A stretch of DNA of 42,747 nucleotides, taken from Flavobacterium sp. UBA5153 (GTDB lineage: Bacteria > Bacteroidota > Bacteroidia > Flavobacteriales > Flavobacteriaceae). How positions within the stretch are numbered: position 1 is the stretch's first letter; every line of letters starts with the position of its first letter. The translations under genes were made by a program, and so were the position numbers. Shown in pieces: positions 16,486-23,849 of this stretch. The stretch lies in assembly GCA_002413745.1 (NCBI GenBank), contig DHXP01000026.1, positions 1-42,747 of the forward strand. Direction: 5' to 3'. The notes beneath the pieces were generated by a model, which made no database searches, was not told the DNA's origin, and saw nothing but the letters and a program-made list of their open reading frames with translations.

Positions 16486-17568
16486 ATGATAAAAAACAAA
16501 AACAAAGTAGCCATTATTTCTACCTCTTTAGGAAGTGGCGGAGCCGAACGATTTGCGGCATTGCTGAGTTTTATGTTAGAAAAATCAGAACTTGAAGTTC
16601 ATAATATAATCATAAACGATGCTGTTGATTATGAGTATAGCGGAAAATTACTAAACTTGGGAGAACGGTGTGATGGTTCTTTTTTTCTTTTTAGGAAAGT
16701 GAAAAAAGGGGTTTTGTTGCATCGCTATTTGAATGAAAATAAAATAACAAATATCATTGACAATAGGCCTCGCAACCATTTAATCAGAGAAATTATTACC
16801 AAATTAATTTATGGAAAAAGAAAAAAACAGTATGTTGTACACAGTTATAAATTAGATAATTATTTTCCAAAATCTGTTTTTTGGACTAAAATGCTTTATC
16901 AGAAAGCAGACAAGATTATTTGTGTTTCTGATGCGATTGAAGAAAAGATAAAACAAAAATTTGGATTCAAGAATACCATAATGATTCACAATCCACATGA
17001 TTTTTTTAAAATTGAATTCAAAAATGAATTTTCTAATGTTGAAAAATACATTCTATTCTTTGGACGATTTGATGAATTAGCTAAGAATTTTAGTTTAATG
17101 CTTGAAGCTTTTTCGATTTCAAAAATTTTCGACAAAGGCTACCATTTGATCCTTATGGGAAATGGACCCGATCTGGATTTTATTCAAGATAAAATAAAAA
17201 TGTTGCAAATAGAGCCTTTTGTAAAAATACTTCCATTTAAAAGCAATCCTTTTGAACAGGTGCAAAACGCCAAGTTTACAGTTTTGACAAGCCATTACGA
17301 AGGTTTTCCTTTATCAATAGTTGAATCCTTAGCTCTTGGGACCCCCGTTATTGCAGTTGATTGTAATTCTGGACCGCGAGAAATCATCAATCATGAGCAC
17401 AACGGTTTGTTGATAGAAAATGATAATCCACAAGCTTTCTCGGACGCAATGAATCGATTGATAGACGACTCTGTTTTATACGATTTTTGTAAAAAGAACG
17501 CCTCAAAAAGTGTAGAACATTTATCTTTGGACATTATTTTGAAACAATGGGAATCCGTTTTATCCTGA
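16486..17568 (+). CDS. Glycosyltransferase family 4
   Basis: This 360-residue GT-B enzyme has N-terminal KVAIISTSLGSGGAERFAALLSFML, the glycine-rich acceptor-domain loop of GT4. The C-terminal donor domain has YILFFGRFDELAKNFSLMLEAF, then HLILMGNGPDLDFI, and SHYEGFPLSIVESLALGTPVIAVD with the E-x7-E retaining-transferase motif (EGFPLSIVE). It resembles enzymes that add GalNAc or related sugars to lipid-linked intermediates, but the substrate cannot be read from sequence. The following ketoisomerase gene starts 4 bp after its stop, so the two are co-transcribed. Confidence 0.9.
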   Translation: MIKNKNKVAIISTSLGSGGAERFAALLSFMLEKSELEVHNIIINDAVDYEYSGKLLNLGERCDGSFFLFRKVKKGVLLHRYLNENKITNIIDNRPRNHLIREIITKLIYGKRKKQYVVHSYKLDNYFPKSVFWTKMLYQKADKIICVSDAIEEKIKQKFGFKNTIMIHNPHDFFKIEFKNEFSNVEKYILFFGRFDELAKNFSLMLEAFSISKIFDKGYHLILMGNGPDLDFIQDKIKMLQIEPFVKILPFKSNPFEQVQNAKFTVLTSHYEGFPLSIVESLALGTPVIAVDCNSGPREIINHEHNGLLIENDNPQAFSDAMNRLIDDSVLYDFCKKNASKSVEHLSLDIILKQWESVLS

Positions 17569-17572
17569 AAAA

Positions 17573-17980
17573 ATGACAACTAATAACGATGTTCAATTAA
17601 TTGAAATTCCTAAAATTCACGATGTACGCGGCAATCTTTCCGTGATCGAAGGGAATACAATTCCATTTGTGTCAAAAAGGACATATTATTTGTATGATGT
17701 GCCCAGTGGCAGCAGCAGGGGAGGACATGCGCATAAAGAACAACACGAATTGCTTATTGCTTTAAGTGGGAGTTTTGATGTGGTCTTGAAAGACGGAAAT
17801 TCCGAAAAAACAGTGACACTCAACAAACCCAATTTTGGATTATTGATAGTGAAAGGGATTTGGAGAGAACTGCAGAATTTTTCTTCCGGGGTTGTTTGTT
17901 TAGTGATGGCTTCCGATTTATTTGATGAATCTGATTATATTCGGGACTATGAAGACTTCGAATTATTTAAAAATCGATGA
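17573..17980 (+). CDS. dTDP-4-keto-6-deoxy-sugar 3,4-ketoisomerase (FdtA/QdtA, WxcM-like cupin)
   Basis: This 135-residue cupin is predicted to isomerise dTDP-4-keto-6-deoxyglucose to the 3-keto sugar, the step before amination. Motifs are HDVRGNLSVIEG, RTYYLYDVPSGSSRGGHAHKEQHELL with the HxH active-site region, and ASDLFDESDYIRDYEDF at the C terminus. From memory, FdtA has Arg near the N-terminal RG and His in WHEM, while QdtA has Tyr and Arg there. This protein has RG and WREL, a mixed pattern, so fucosamine-type and quinovosamine-type products cannot be told apart. It is separated from the aminotransferase gene by three genes. RmlA and RmlB, which supply the substrate, are outside the window. 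Its last 18 bp overlap the convergent glycosyltransferase gene. Confidence 0.92.
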   Translation: MTTNNDVQLIEIPKIHDVRGNLSVIEGNTIPFVSKRTYYLYDVPSGSSRGGHAHKEQHELLIALSGSFDVVLKDGNSEKTVTLNKPNFGLLIVKGIWRELQNFSSGVVCLVMASDLFDESDYIRDYEDFELFKNR

Positions 17981-18889
17981 ACCCAGACCAGACTCGGTCA
18001 AAACCGTTTTTAAACTGATTAATGGGTTCAAAATAAAAGCGGGAAGTAACAACAAGGTTCTTTTTTTTAGGCTTAAATTGTTCAAATTAATAACTTTATA
18101 ATGGTTTTCAAAAAGCATATAATCCCCCGATATTTTGCATTTTATAGCCAAAGAAAACCGATTCAAATCCAGAAATTTTTTCAAATCAGGATTTGTTTTT
18201 TCTTGTTCTTGAAATTTCGAAAAATTTATTTTTTCATAATTGAATCCTGTATTTCTCGAAAGACTATCGGCATCATAAATATATCGTGCCAAAGTTTTCC
18301 AAGAAAACAAAACAGGATAAATTAACCCAATTCGAATCCACATATCGGTATCTTGACCGCTTTTTATTTTTGTGTCGAAAGTTCCCGTTTCTTCAAAAAC
18401 ACTTTTATGAAAAACGGCGCACGAGGTGCAAATAACGGTTTCTTTGGTGCTGGCAGCAAAGTAATTTACGATTTCACAATCATTGGTTTTTCCGATTGAA
18501 TAGTGTGCCGGAATCACATTTTTTGATGTTTCAATTTCGATGGTTGCCGAAAACACTTTTAGTTCCGGAAAGCGATTGATGTTTTCGAACATTTCCTGTA
18601 AAAAGGAAGGATACCAATAATCATCGGCGTCAATAAAAGTGATATAATTGGATTGCGCTTTTTCTATTCCGTAATTTCTTGCCGATGAAACACCTTCGTT
18701 TTTCTTGTAATAATACCGAATTCTGGCATCGTCAAATTGATGTATTTTTTCAGCACTTCCGTCGTTTGAACCATCATTCACAATAATAATTTCGAAATCG
18801 CCAAAAGTCTGGCAAAGTACACTTTTTAGAGTGTTTTCGATGAAATTTTCTTTGTTGAAAACCGGAATAATGACAGAGAAAAAAGGCAT
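17963..18889 (-). CDS. Glycosyltransferase family 2
   Basis: This 308-residue GT-A enzyme begins PFFSVIIPVFNKENFIENTLKSVLCQT, the family 2 nucleotide-binding fold. It then shows EIIIVNDGSNDGSAEKI and the DxD-type metal motif FIDADDYW at ~85-92, followed by SGQDTDMWIRIG, an ED-like catalytic element. The C terminus is hydrophobic (LLLPAFILNPLISL) and may associate with the membrane. The gene abuts the upstream glycosyltransferase with TAA directly followed by ATG, so the pair is coupled. The 3' end overlaps the convergent ketoisomerase gene by 18 bp. Sugar specificity is unknown. Confidence 0.9.
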   Translation of the reverse strand: MPFFSVIIPVFNKENFIENTLKSVLCQTFGDFEIIIVNDGSNDGSAEKIHQFDDARIRYYYKKNEGVSSARNYGIEKAQSNYITFIDADDYWYPSFLQEMFENINRFPELKVFSATIEIETSKNVIPAHYSIGKTNDCEIVNYFAASTKETVICTSCAVFHKSVFEETGTFDTKIKSGQDTDMWIRIGLIYPVLFSWKTLARYIYDADSLSRNTGFNYEKINFSKFQEQEKTNPDLKKFLDLNRFSLAIKCKISGDYMLFENHYKVINLNNLSLKKRTLLLLPAFILNPLISLKTVLTESGLGSSIFK

Positions 18890-19780
18890 TTATTGGGTGT
18901 TTAGATAACAAAAATAGCCTATTTTATAGAAGTCAAACACGAACAATGAAGGTTTTTTTGAGGTTAAATTGTTTTCCAGTTTCAATTGCAATTTCAAGAA
19001 TAGATTCGAGACCAAAAAATGTAATTTTAAATAGGAAAGGGTTGTATATATTTTGGTTATTTTGCTTTCGAAATCAGTCGATTCATTGTTTTTTGAAATA
19101 AATAGGAGCATTTCTAAGGCCGTTTTGGTTTTTGATAAAAATAGCTTTGAAGTCTCTAAATTTAAATGGTATAGAGGATTCTCGATATGTTGAATCTCGA
19201 TATTTTTATTTTTTAGGGAATGAATAAAGGCAAAATCCTCATAACCATATTCTGTTATTTTTTCATCAAATAAAAGCGTCTCAAACACCGATTTTCGTAT
19301 CAAAAAATTGGAGATAAAGGCTGTTTTGTAAGGATTTTTTTTTCGATCAGCTAAGTTAATTGCTTCTCTTTTATGACCAAATTCCCATCTTAATAATTTT
19401 TCGGATTCGGGTTTTTCTAACTTATATCGTATTCCTCCAAAAAAAACGCTTTTTTTGGACGTAAATATTTGATCAATATAATTAGACATAAAATCAGGGT
19501 TACACGGAAAAGTATCACAATCCATAAATAGTAACCAATCGTATTTTGCTTTTGAGGCCAATAAATTTCGTATTTTGCTTCGTCCTAAATTTTGAGGGAG
19601 TTCTTCATAAATGCAATTTGGACACAATTTGATTCGATTGTTCTCCGATTTATATAATTCTGAAGCATCATCAATGCTTATAATTTCGAAGTCTATTCCT
19701 GTTACTTGCGCCTGTTTTTGAATTTCAGAAATTAGCGAATAGGCATCATACTTATATATAGGAATAAGTATGGAAAGCAT
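18890..19780 (-). CDS. Glycosyltransferase family 2
   Basis: This 296-residue protein begins [20 protein letters not shown] and has EIISIDDAS, NLGRSKIRNLLASKAKYDWL and a DxD-like MDCDTFPC motif, typical of GT-A family 2 enzymes. EYGYEDFAFIHSL provides the ED catalytic element. It is sandwiched between ftsE (TAATG overlap of one base) and a second family 2 transferase (back-to-back stop and start). Transcription therefore runs ftsE, this gene, second transferase, and surface polysaccharide synthesis is tied to a cell division gene at the operon level. Substrate unknown. Confidence 0.9.
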   Translation of the reverse strand: MLSILIPIYKYDAYSLISEIQKQAQVTGIDFEIISIDDASELYKSENNRIKLCPNCIYEELPQNLGRSKIRNLLASKAKYDWLLFMDCDTFPCNPDFMSNYIDQIFTSKKSVFFGGIRYKLEKPESEKLLRWEFGHKREAINLADRKKNPYKTAFISNFLIRKSVFETLLFDEKITEYGYEDFAFIHSLKNKNIEIQHIENPLYHLNLETSKLFLSKTKTALEMLLFISKNNESTDFESKITKIYTTLSYLKLHFLVSNLFLKLQLKLENNLTSKKPSLFVFDFYKIGYFCYLNTQ

Positions 19781-20463
19781 TAGACCGTTTTTTGAACCAC
19801 TTCAAAAAGTTTGGTATCTTCACATTTCAATGTCTTGGACGGAAATTTCATCAATAATGCATAATCGTGAGTGGCCATAATAACCGTTTTTCCGTTGGCA
19901 TTGATTTTTTTCAAAACCTCAAGAACTTCAGCGCTGGTTTGAGGATCAAGATTTCCCGTTGGTTCATCGGCAAGAATGAATTCAGGATCGTTAAGTAAAG
20001 CTCTAGCGATTGCAACCCTTTGTTGCTCACCGCCGGAGAGTTGATGGGGCATTTTATTGGCAAATTCCTTCATACCCACTTTGTGCAACACTTCATCAAT
20101 TTTATTTTGCATTTCATCATTGTCTTTCCAGCCAGTTGCTTTCAGGACAAATAGCATATTATCTTTCACTGTACGATCAGGCAGTAATTTGAAATCCTGA
20201 AAAACAAAACCTATCTTTCTTCTTAAAAACGGAATGTCGTCTTCCTTTAAAGTTGCCAAATCAAAATCCACAATTCTTCCTTGACCTTCAGCCAAGGGTA
20301 AATCGGCATAAAGGGCTTTCATAAAAGTACTTTTTCCAGAACCTGTTTTCCCGATGATGTAAATAAACTCACCGTGATTTACCTCAAGATTTACGTTTGA
20401 TAAAATGACATTTCCTTCTTGAGAAAGGGTTACATTTTTTAAAGACAGTACAGGTTGTGACAT
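19780..20463 (-). CDS. ftsE: Cell division ABC transporter ATP-binding protein FtsE
   Basis: This 227-residue ATPase has the Walker A motif [15 protein letters not shown], the Q-loop region [17 protein letters not shown], the signature [15 protein letters not shown], the Walker B motif [12 protein letters not shown] and the H-loop MATHDYALL. The sequence is closest to FtsE, which with the membrane protein FtsX regulates periplasmic cell wall hydrolases during division. ftsX is not beside it, which in my knowledge is usual in Bacteroidota. It is first in a minus-strand unit with two glycosyltransferase genes. Confidence 0.9.
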   Translation of the reverse strand: MSQPVLSLKNVTLSQEGNVILSNVNLEVNHGEFIYIIGKTGSGKSTFMKALYADLPLAEGQGRIVDFDLATLKEDDIPFLRRKIGFVFQDFKLLPDRTVKDNMLFVLKATGWKDNDEMQNKIDEVLHKVGMKEFANKMPHQLSGGEQQRVAIARALLNDPEFILADEPTGNLDPQTSAEVLEVLKKINANGKTVIMATHDYALLMKFPSKTLKCEDTKLFEVVQKTV

Positions 20464-20491
20464 AAGACAAGTTATTTTATTTGGTAAAAGT

Positions 20492-20602
20492 AATTATCAA
20501 TTATCACACGAGCAAACAAAAAATTTTTTTTTGCGAACTGGCGAAGCAATTATCGATTATCACACGAGCAAAAAAAAAATTTTTTTTGCGAACTGGCAAA
20601 GC
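20492..20602. repeat. Two tandem copies of a 55-56 bp A/T-tract repeat upstream of ftsE
   Basis: The copies are 20492-20547 and 20548-20602, with the start of a third (aattatta). Each reads aattatc(a/g)attatcacac, gagcaaa, a run of A then T, and gcgaactggc(g/a)aagc. Each holds a GC-A-run-T-run-GC inverted repeat at its centre. The small plus-strand ORF across them is low complexity and not credible. Confidence 0.85.
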
Positions 20603-20684
20603 AATTATTAATTTTTTACGGTTTGTTAAAATTTTTATTCATAATAAAAACGATTTTCTATCCGTTATAGACTTTAGAAAATGA

Positions 20685-20692
20685 TACATTTG
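20685..20692 (+). promoter_or_regulatory. Candidate -7 box TACATTTG for the TPR gene
   Basis: It is a perfect match to the Bacteroidota consensus TAnnTTTG, 21 bp upstream of the ATG at 20714. No clear TTG -33 box is seen at the right distance, so this is provisional. Confidence 0.45.
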
Positions 20693-20713
20693 AATTATTA
20701 AATAAAAACCACA

Positions 20714-23700
20714 ATGCGTAAACTTTCTTGGCTTTTCTTTCTGTTAATTTTCATTCGAACCCTTTCCATTTCGGCCCAAAAATCAGCAATTTACACCCAC
20801 GATTCCAAAGATTTCGACAAAGCACTTTCGTTATATAACGATGAGCAATACGCTTCTGCACAGATTATTTTTGAAAAAGTGAAATCGGCTACGACCAATG
20901 AAGAACTGCTTTCGGACTGTTCCTATTATGTTGCCAATTGTGCCATTCGCACCAATCAAACTAATGCCGATGAATTGATGGAACGTTTTGTTACCGATTA
21001 TCCCACGAGCATAAAACAAAATCAGGCTTATGTGGAAGTGGCACAATATTACTTCGCGCAAGGAAATTACCCGCAAGCTTTGCGGTGGTTCAATAAAGTG
21101 GATGAAAGCAATTTGAGTTATAGTAATCGAGATCAATTTAATTTCCAAAAAGGCTACAGTTTTTTTAGTTCCAAGAATAAAAAGGAAGCTATAACGTATT
21201 TGAATAAAGTGGTAAACTCCGCCGAATATGGTTCGCAAGCCAAGTATTACTTGGGTTTTATGGCTTATGAAGGCGATGATTACAAACAAGCCACCAAGTA
21301 TTTTGACGAAGTTTCCGGCGAAGAAAAGTACAAGGAAAAGCTTTCCTATTATCAAGCCGATATGAATTTTAAGTTGGGAAATTTCCAAAAAGCGATTGAT
21401 TTGGGAGAAAAAGCCATGGTTAAATCCAATCCTTCAGAAAAGTCGGAATTGAATAAAATCATTGGAGAAAGCTATTTTAATTTGAAAATGTACGATAAAT
21501 CCATTCCCTATTTGGCATTGTATAAAGGCAAAAAAGGAAGGTGGAACAATACCGATTTTTACCAATTGGGTTATGCTTATTACAAGCAAAATGATTTTGA
21601 AAACGCCATTTCCCAGTTCAATAAAATCATTGGCGGAAAAGATTTTGTGGCCCAGAATGCTTATTATCATTTGGGTGAAAGTTACCTGAAATTGGATAAA
21701 AAACAAGAAGCATTAAACGCTTTCAAAAACGCTTCCGAAATGAATTTTGACGCTTCTATTCAAGAAGATGCGAGTTTGAATTATGCCAAATTGAGCTATG
21801 AAATTGGGAATTCCTATCAAAATGTTCCGTCGGTTTTGATGGGTTTCCTGAAAAAATATCCGAATAACGCCAACAAATCAGAGATTGAAAAATTGTTGAT
21901 AGATTCGTATATTTCATCCAAAAATTATAAGGAAGCCTTGGTTTTATTGGAAAAGAATAAATCACCCGAAAATAAATCGGCCTATCAAAAAGTGACTTTT
22001 TATCGCGGATTAGAATTATATACTGACGGGAAATATCAGGAAGCATCGTCGATGTTTGATAAATCTATTGATGAACCAAGAGATGCCAAATTCACGGCTC
22101 GCGCCACTTTCTGGAAAGGAGAAACAGAATATGTTTTGGGGGATTTCAAAAATGCGGTGTTGAGCTACAAACAATTTATAGGTTTGGCTCAAGCCAAGGA
22201 AACGTCGGAATATAAAAACAGCAATTACAATATTGCCTACGCCTATTTCAAGTTAAAAGAGTATGATCAAGCAGGAAATTATTTTGAAAATCAGATTGAA
22301 AAAGTGAAGGACGACAAAGTGCGTCTGAATGATTCCTATTTGCGTTTGGCGGATTGTAGATTTGTGAATTCAAAATATACGCCAGCTTTGGAAGCCTACA
22401 ATAAGGTAATCGATTTGAAAAGTGTAGATGCCGATTATGCGTATTTCCAAAAAGCAATTTGCTATGGATTTCTTTCCAAGAATAGTCGAAAGATTGAAGA
22501 ACTCAATGCTTTTTTGCAGTTGTATCCAAAATCGGATTATCGTGATGATGCTTTTTTCGAACTTGGAAATACCTATGTTGCCGAGAACAAACAAGATCTT
22601 GCCATAAAAACCTACGACCGTTTAAATACTGAATTTAAAAAAGGGTCTTTTACTTCGAAAGCAATTTTGCGTCAAGGATTAATTTATTATAATTCGGATA
22701 AAGATGAACAAGCTTTGGTTAAATTCAAGAAAGTGGCTGCTGATTTTCCCAAAACTCCCGAAGCACTCGAAGCCGTTGCCACTGCGCGATTGATCTATGT
22801 AGATAATGGCAAAGTTGACGAATATGCGACTTGGGTTCGCACCTTGGATTTTGTGGCGGTAACCGATGCGGATTTGGATAATGATACCTATGAAGCTGCC
22901 GAAAAACAATATTTGCAAAACAATACTAAGCAAGCTATTTCAGGATTAAGCGGCTATGTTTCCAAATTTCCTAATGGAATTCACGCCTTAAAAGCCAATT
23001 TCTATCTGGCACAATCCTATTTTTCTGATGCGCAGGAAAGCAAATCAGTTGCTAATTATGAATATATAATTGCTGAACCACGAAGTGAATTTACGGAACA
23101 ATCTTTGGCGCGATTGGCACAGATTTTCTTAAAAACGAATGATTATTCTGAAGCAATTCCGGTGTTGTCCCGTTTAGAAACAGAAGCCGATTTCCCGCAG
23201 AACAAGACCTTTGCACAATCCAATTTGATGAAATGTTATTACGACAGGAAGGATTACGATAATTCGGTGGTTTATGCCGAGAAAGTTTTGGCAAACCCAA
23301 AAACGGATGATAATGTAAAAAGCGATGCGCAAATCATCGTGGCCCGTGCTGCCATACAAACAGGTAATGAAACAAAAGCGCGTTCGGCTTACGCCAAATT
23401 GCAAACCATCGCCAAAGGAGAATTAGCTGCCGAAGCTTTATATTATGATGCTTATTTTAAAAATAAAGATGGAAAATTCGAAGCGTCAAATACGGTGGTT
23501 CAAAAATTGGCCAAGAATTATTCTGGTTACAAATATTTTGGAGCCAAAGGATTGATCTTGATGGCGAAGAATTTTTATGGATTGAAAGACAGTTTTCAGG
23601 CGACTTATATCTTGGACAATGTGATAAAAAATTTCACTGATTTTCCTGATGTAGTTTTAGAAGCCCAAACGGAATTGGACAGCATTAAAAATGAAGAAGC

Positions 23701-23728
23701 CAAAACGAATTCGTCAATAACTAATTAA
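20714..23728 (+). CDS. Large exported tetratricopeptide repeat protein
   Basis: This 1004-residue protein has an N-terminal signal peptide (MRKLSWLFFLLIFIRTLSIS, then AQ). Almost all of the rest is TPR helix pairs, for example ALSLYNDEQYASAQIIFEK, AQYYFAQGNYPQALRWFNKV, YYHLGESYLKLDKKQEALN and FELGNTYVAENKQDLAI. No enzyme motif was seen. It is probably periplasmic and acts as a protein-interaction scaffold, with some repeats resembling YbgF/BamD-like modules. An outer membrane beta-barrel gene starts 121 bp downstream on the same strand, and the two are likely functional partners in the cell envelope. The length is typical for this pair in Flavobacterium as I recall it. Confidence 0.88.
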   Translation: MRKLSWLFFLLIFIRTLSISAQKSAIYTHDSKDFDKALSLYNDEQYASAQIIFEKVKSATTNEELLSDCSYYVANCAIRTNQTNADELMERFVTDYPTSIKQNQAYVEVAQYYFAQGNYPQALRWFNKVDESNLSYSNRDQFNFQKGYSFFSSKNKKEAITYLNKVVNSAEYGSQAKYYLGFMAYEGDDYKQATKYFDEVSGEEKYKEKLSYYQADMNFKLGNFQKAIDLGEKAMVKSNPSEKSELNKIIGESYFNLKMYDKSIPYLALYKGKKGRWNNTDFYQLGYAYYKQNDFENAISQFNKIIGGKDFVAQNAYYHLGESYLKLDKKQEALNAFKNASEMNFDASIQEDASLNYAKLSYEIGNSYQNVPSVLMGFLKKYPNNANKSEIEKLLIDSYISSKNYKEALVLLEKNKSPENKSAYQKVTFYRGLELYTDGKYQEASSMFDKSIDEPRDAKFTARATFWKGETEYVLGDFKNAVLSYKQFIGLAQAKETSEYKNSNYNIAYAYFKLKEYDQAGNYFENQIEKVKDDKVRLNDSYLRLADCRFVNSKYTPALEAYNKVIDLKSVDADYAYFQKAICYGFLSKNSRKIEELNAFLQLYPKSDYRDDAFFELGNTYVAENKQDLAIKTYDRLNTEFKKGSFTSKAILRQGLIYYNSDKDEQALVKFKKVAADFPKTPEALEAVATARLIYVDNGKVDEYATWVRTLDFVAVTDADLDNDTYEAAEKQYLQNNTKQAISGLSGYVSKFPNGIHALKANFYLAQSYFSDAQESKSVANYEYIIAEPRSEFTEQSLARLAQIFLKTNDYSEAIPVLSRLETEADFPQNKTFAQSNLMKCYYDRKDYDNSVVYAEKVLANPKTDDNVKSDAQIIVARAAIQTGNETKARSAYAKLQTIAKGELAAEALYYDAYFKNKDGKFEASNTVVQKLAKNYSGYKYFGAKGLILMAKNFYGLKDSFQATYILDNVIKNFTDFPDVVLEAQTELDSIKNEEAKTNSSITN

Positions 23729-23803
23729 GAGAAAAGAGAATAGAATATAGAAAATAGATTCAAGGGTTTAACGATATAAATCAATACAACAATTAGCCGC
23801 TTT

Positions 23804-23835
23804 CGACTCCACACATTGGCGTGGTTGGGGAGAGT
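23804..23835 (+). repeat. Degenerate copy of a CTCC...TTGG...TGGGGAGAG repeat element
   Basis: The sequence cgactccacacattggcg and then tggttggggagagt follows the same order of blocks as the element at 36591-36628. Both are followed by an A-rich tail (taaaaaac). It lies directly upstream of the beta-barrel gene. Confidence 0.5.
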
Positions 23836-23849
23836 AAAAAACAAAAAAT

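Noticed and set aside
20481-20684. 67-codon plus-strand ORF between ftsE and the TPR gene
   Set aside because: It lies across the two tandem 55-bp repeats, is low complexity, and encodes a Lys/Phe-rich peptide created by the A/T runs.
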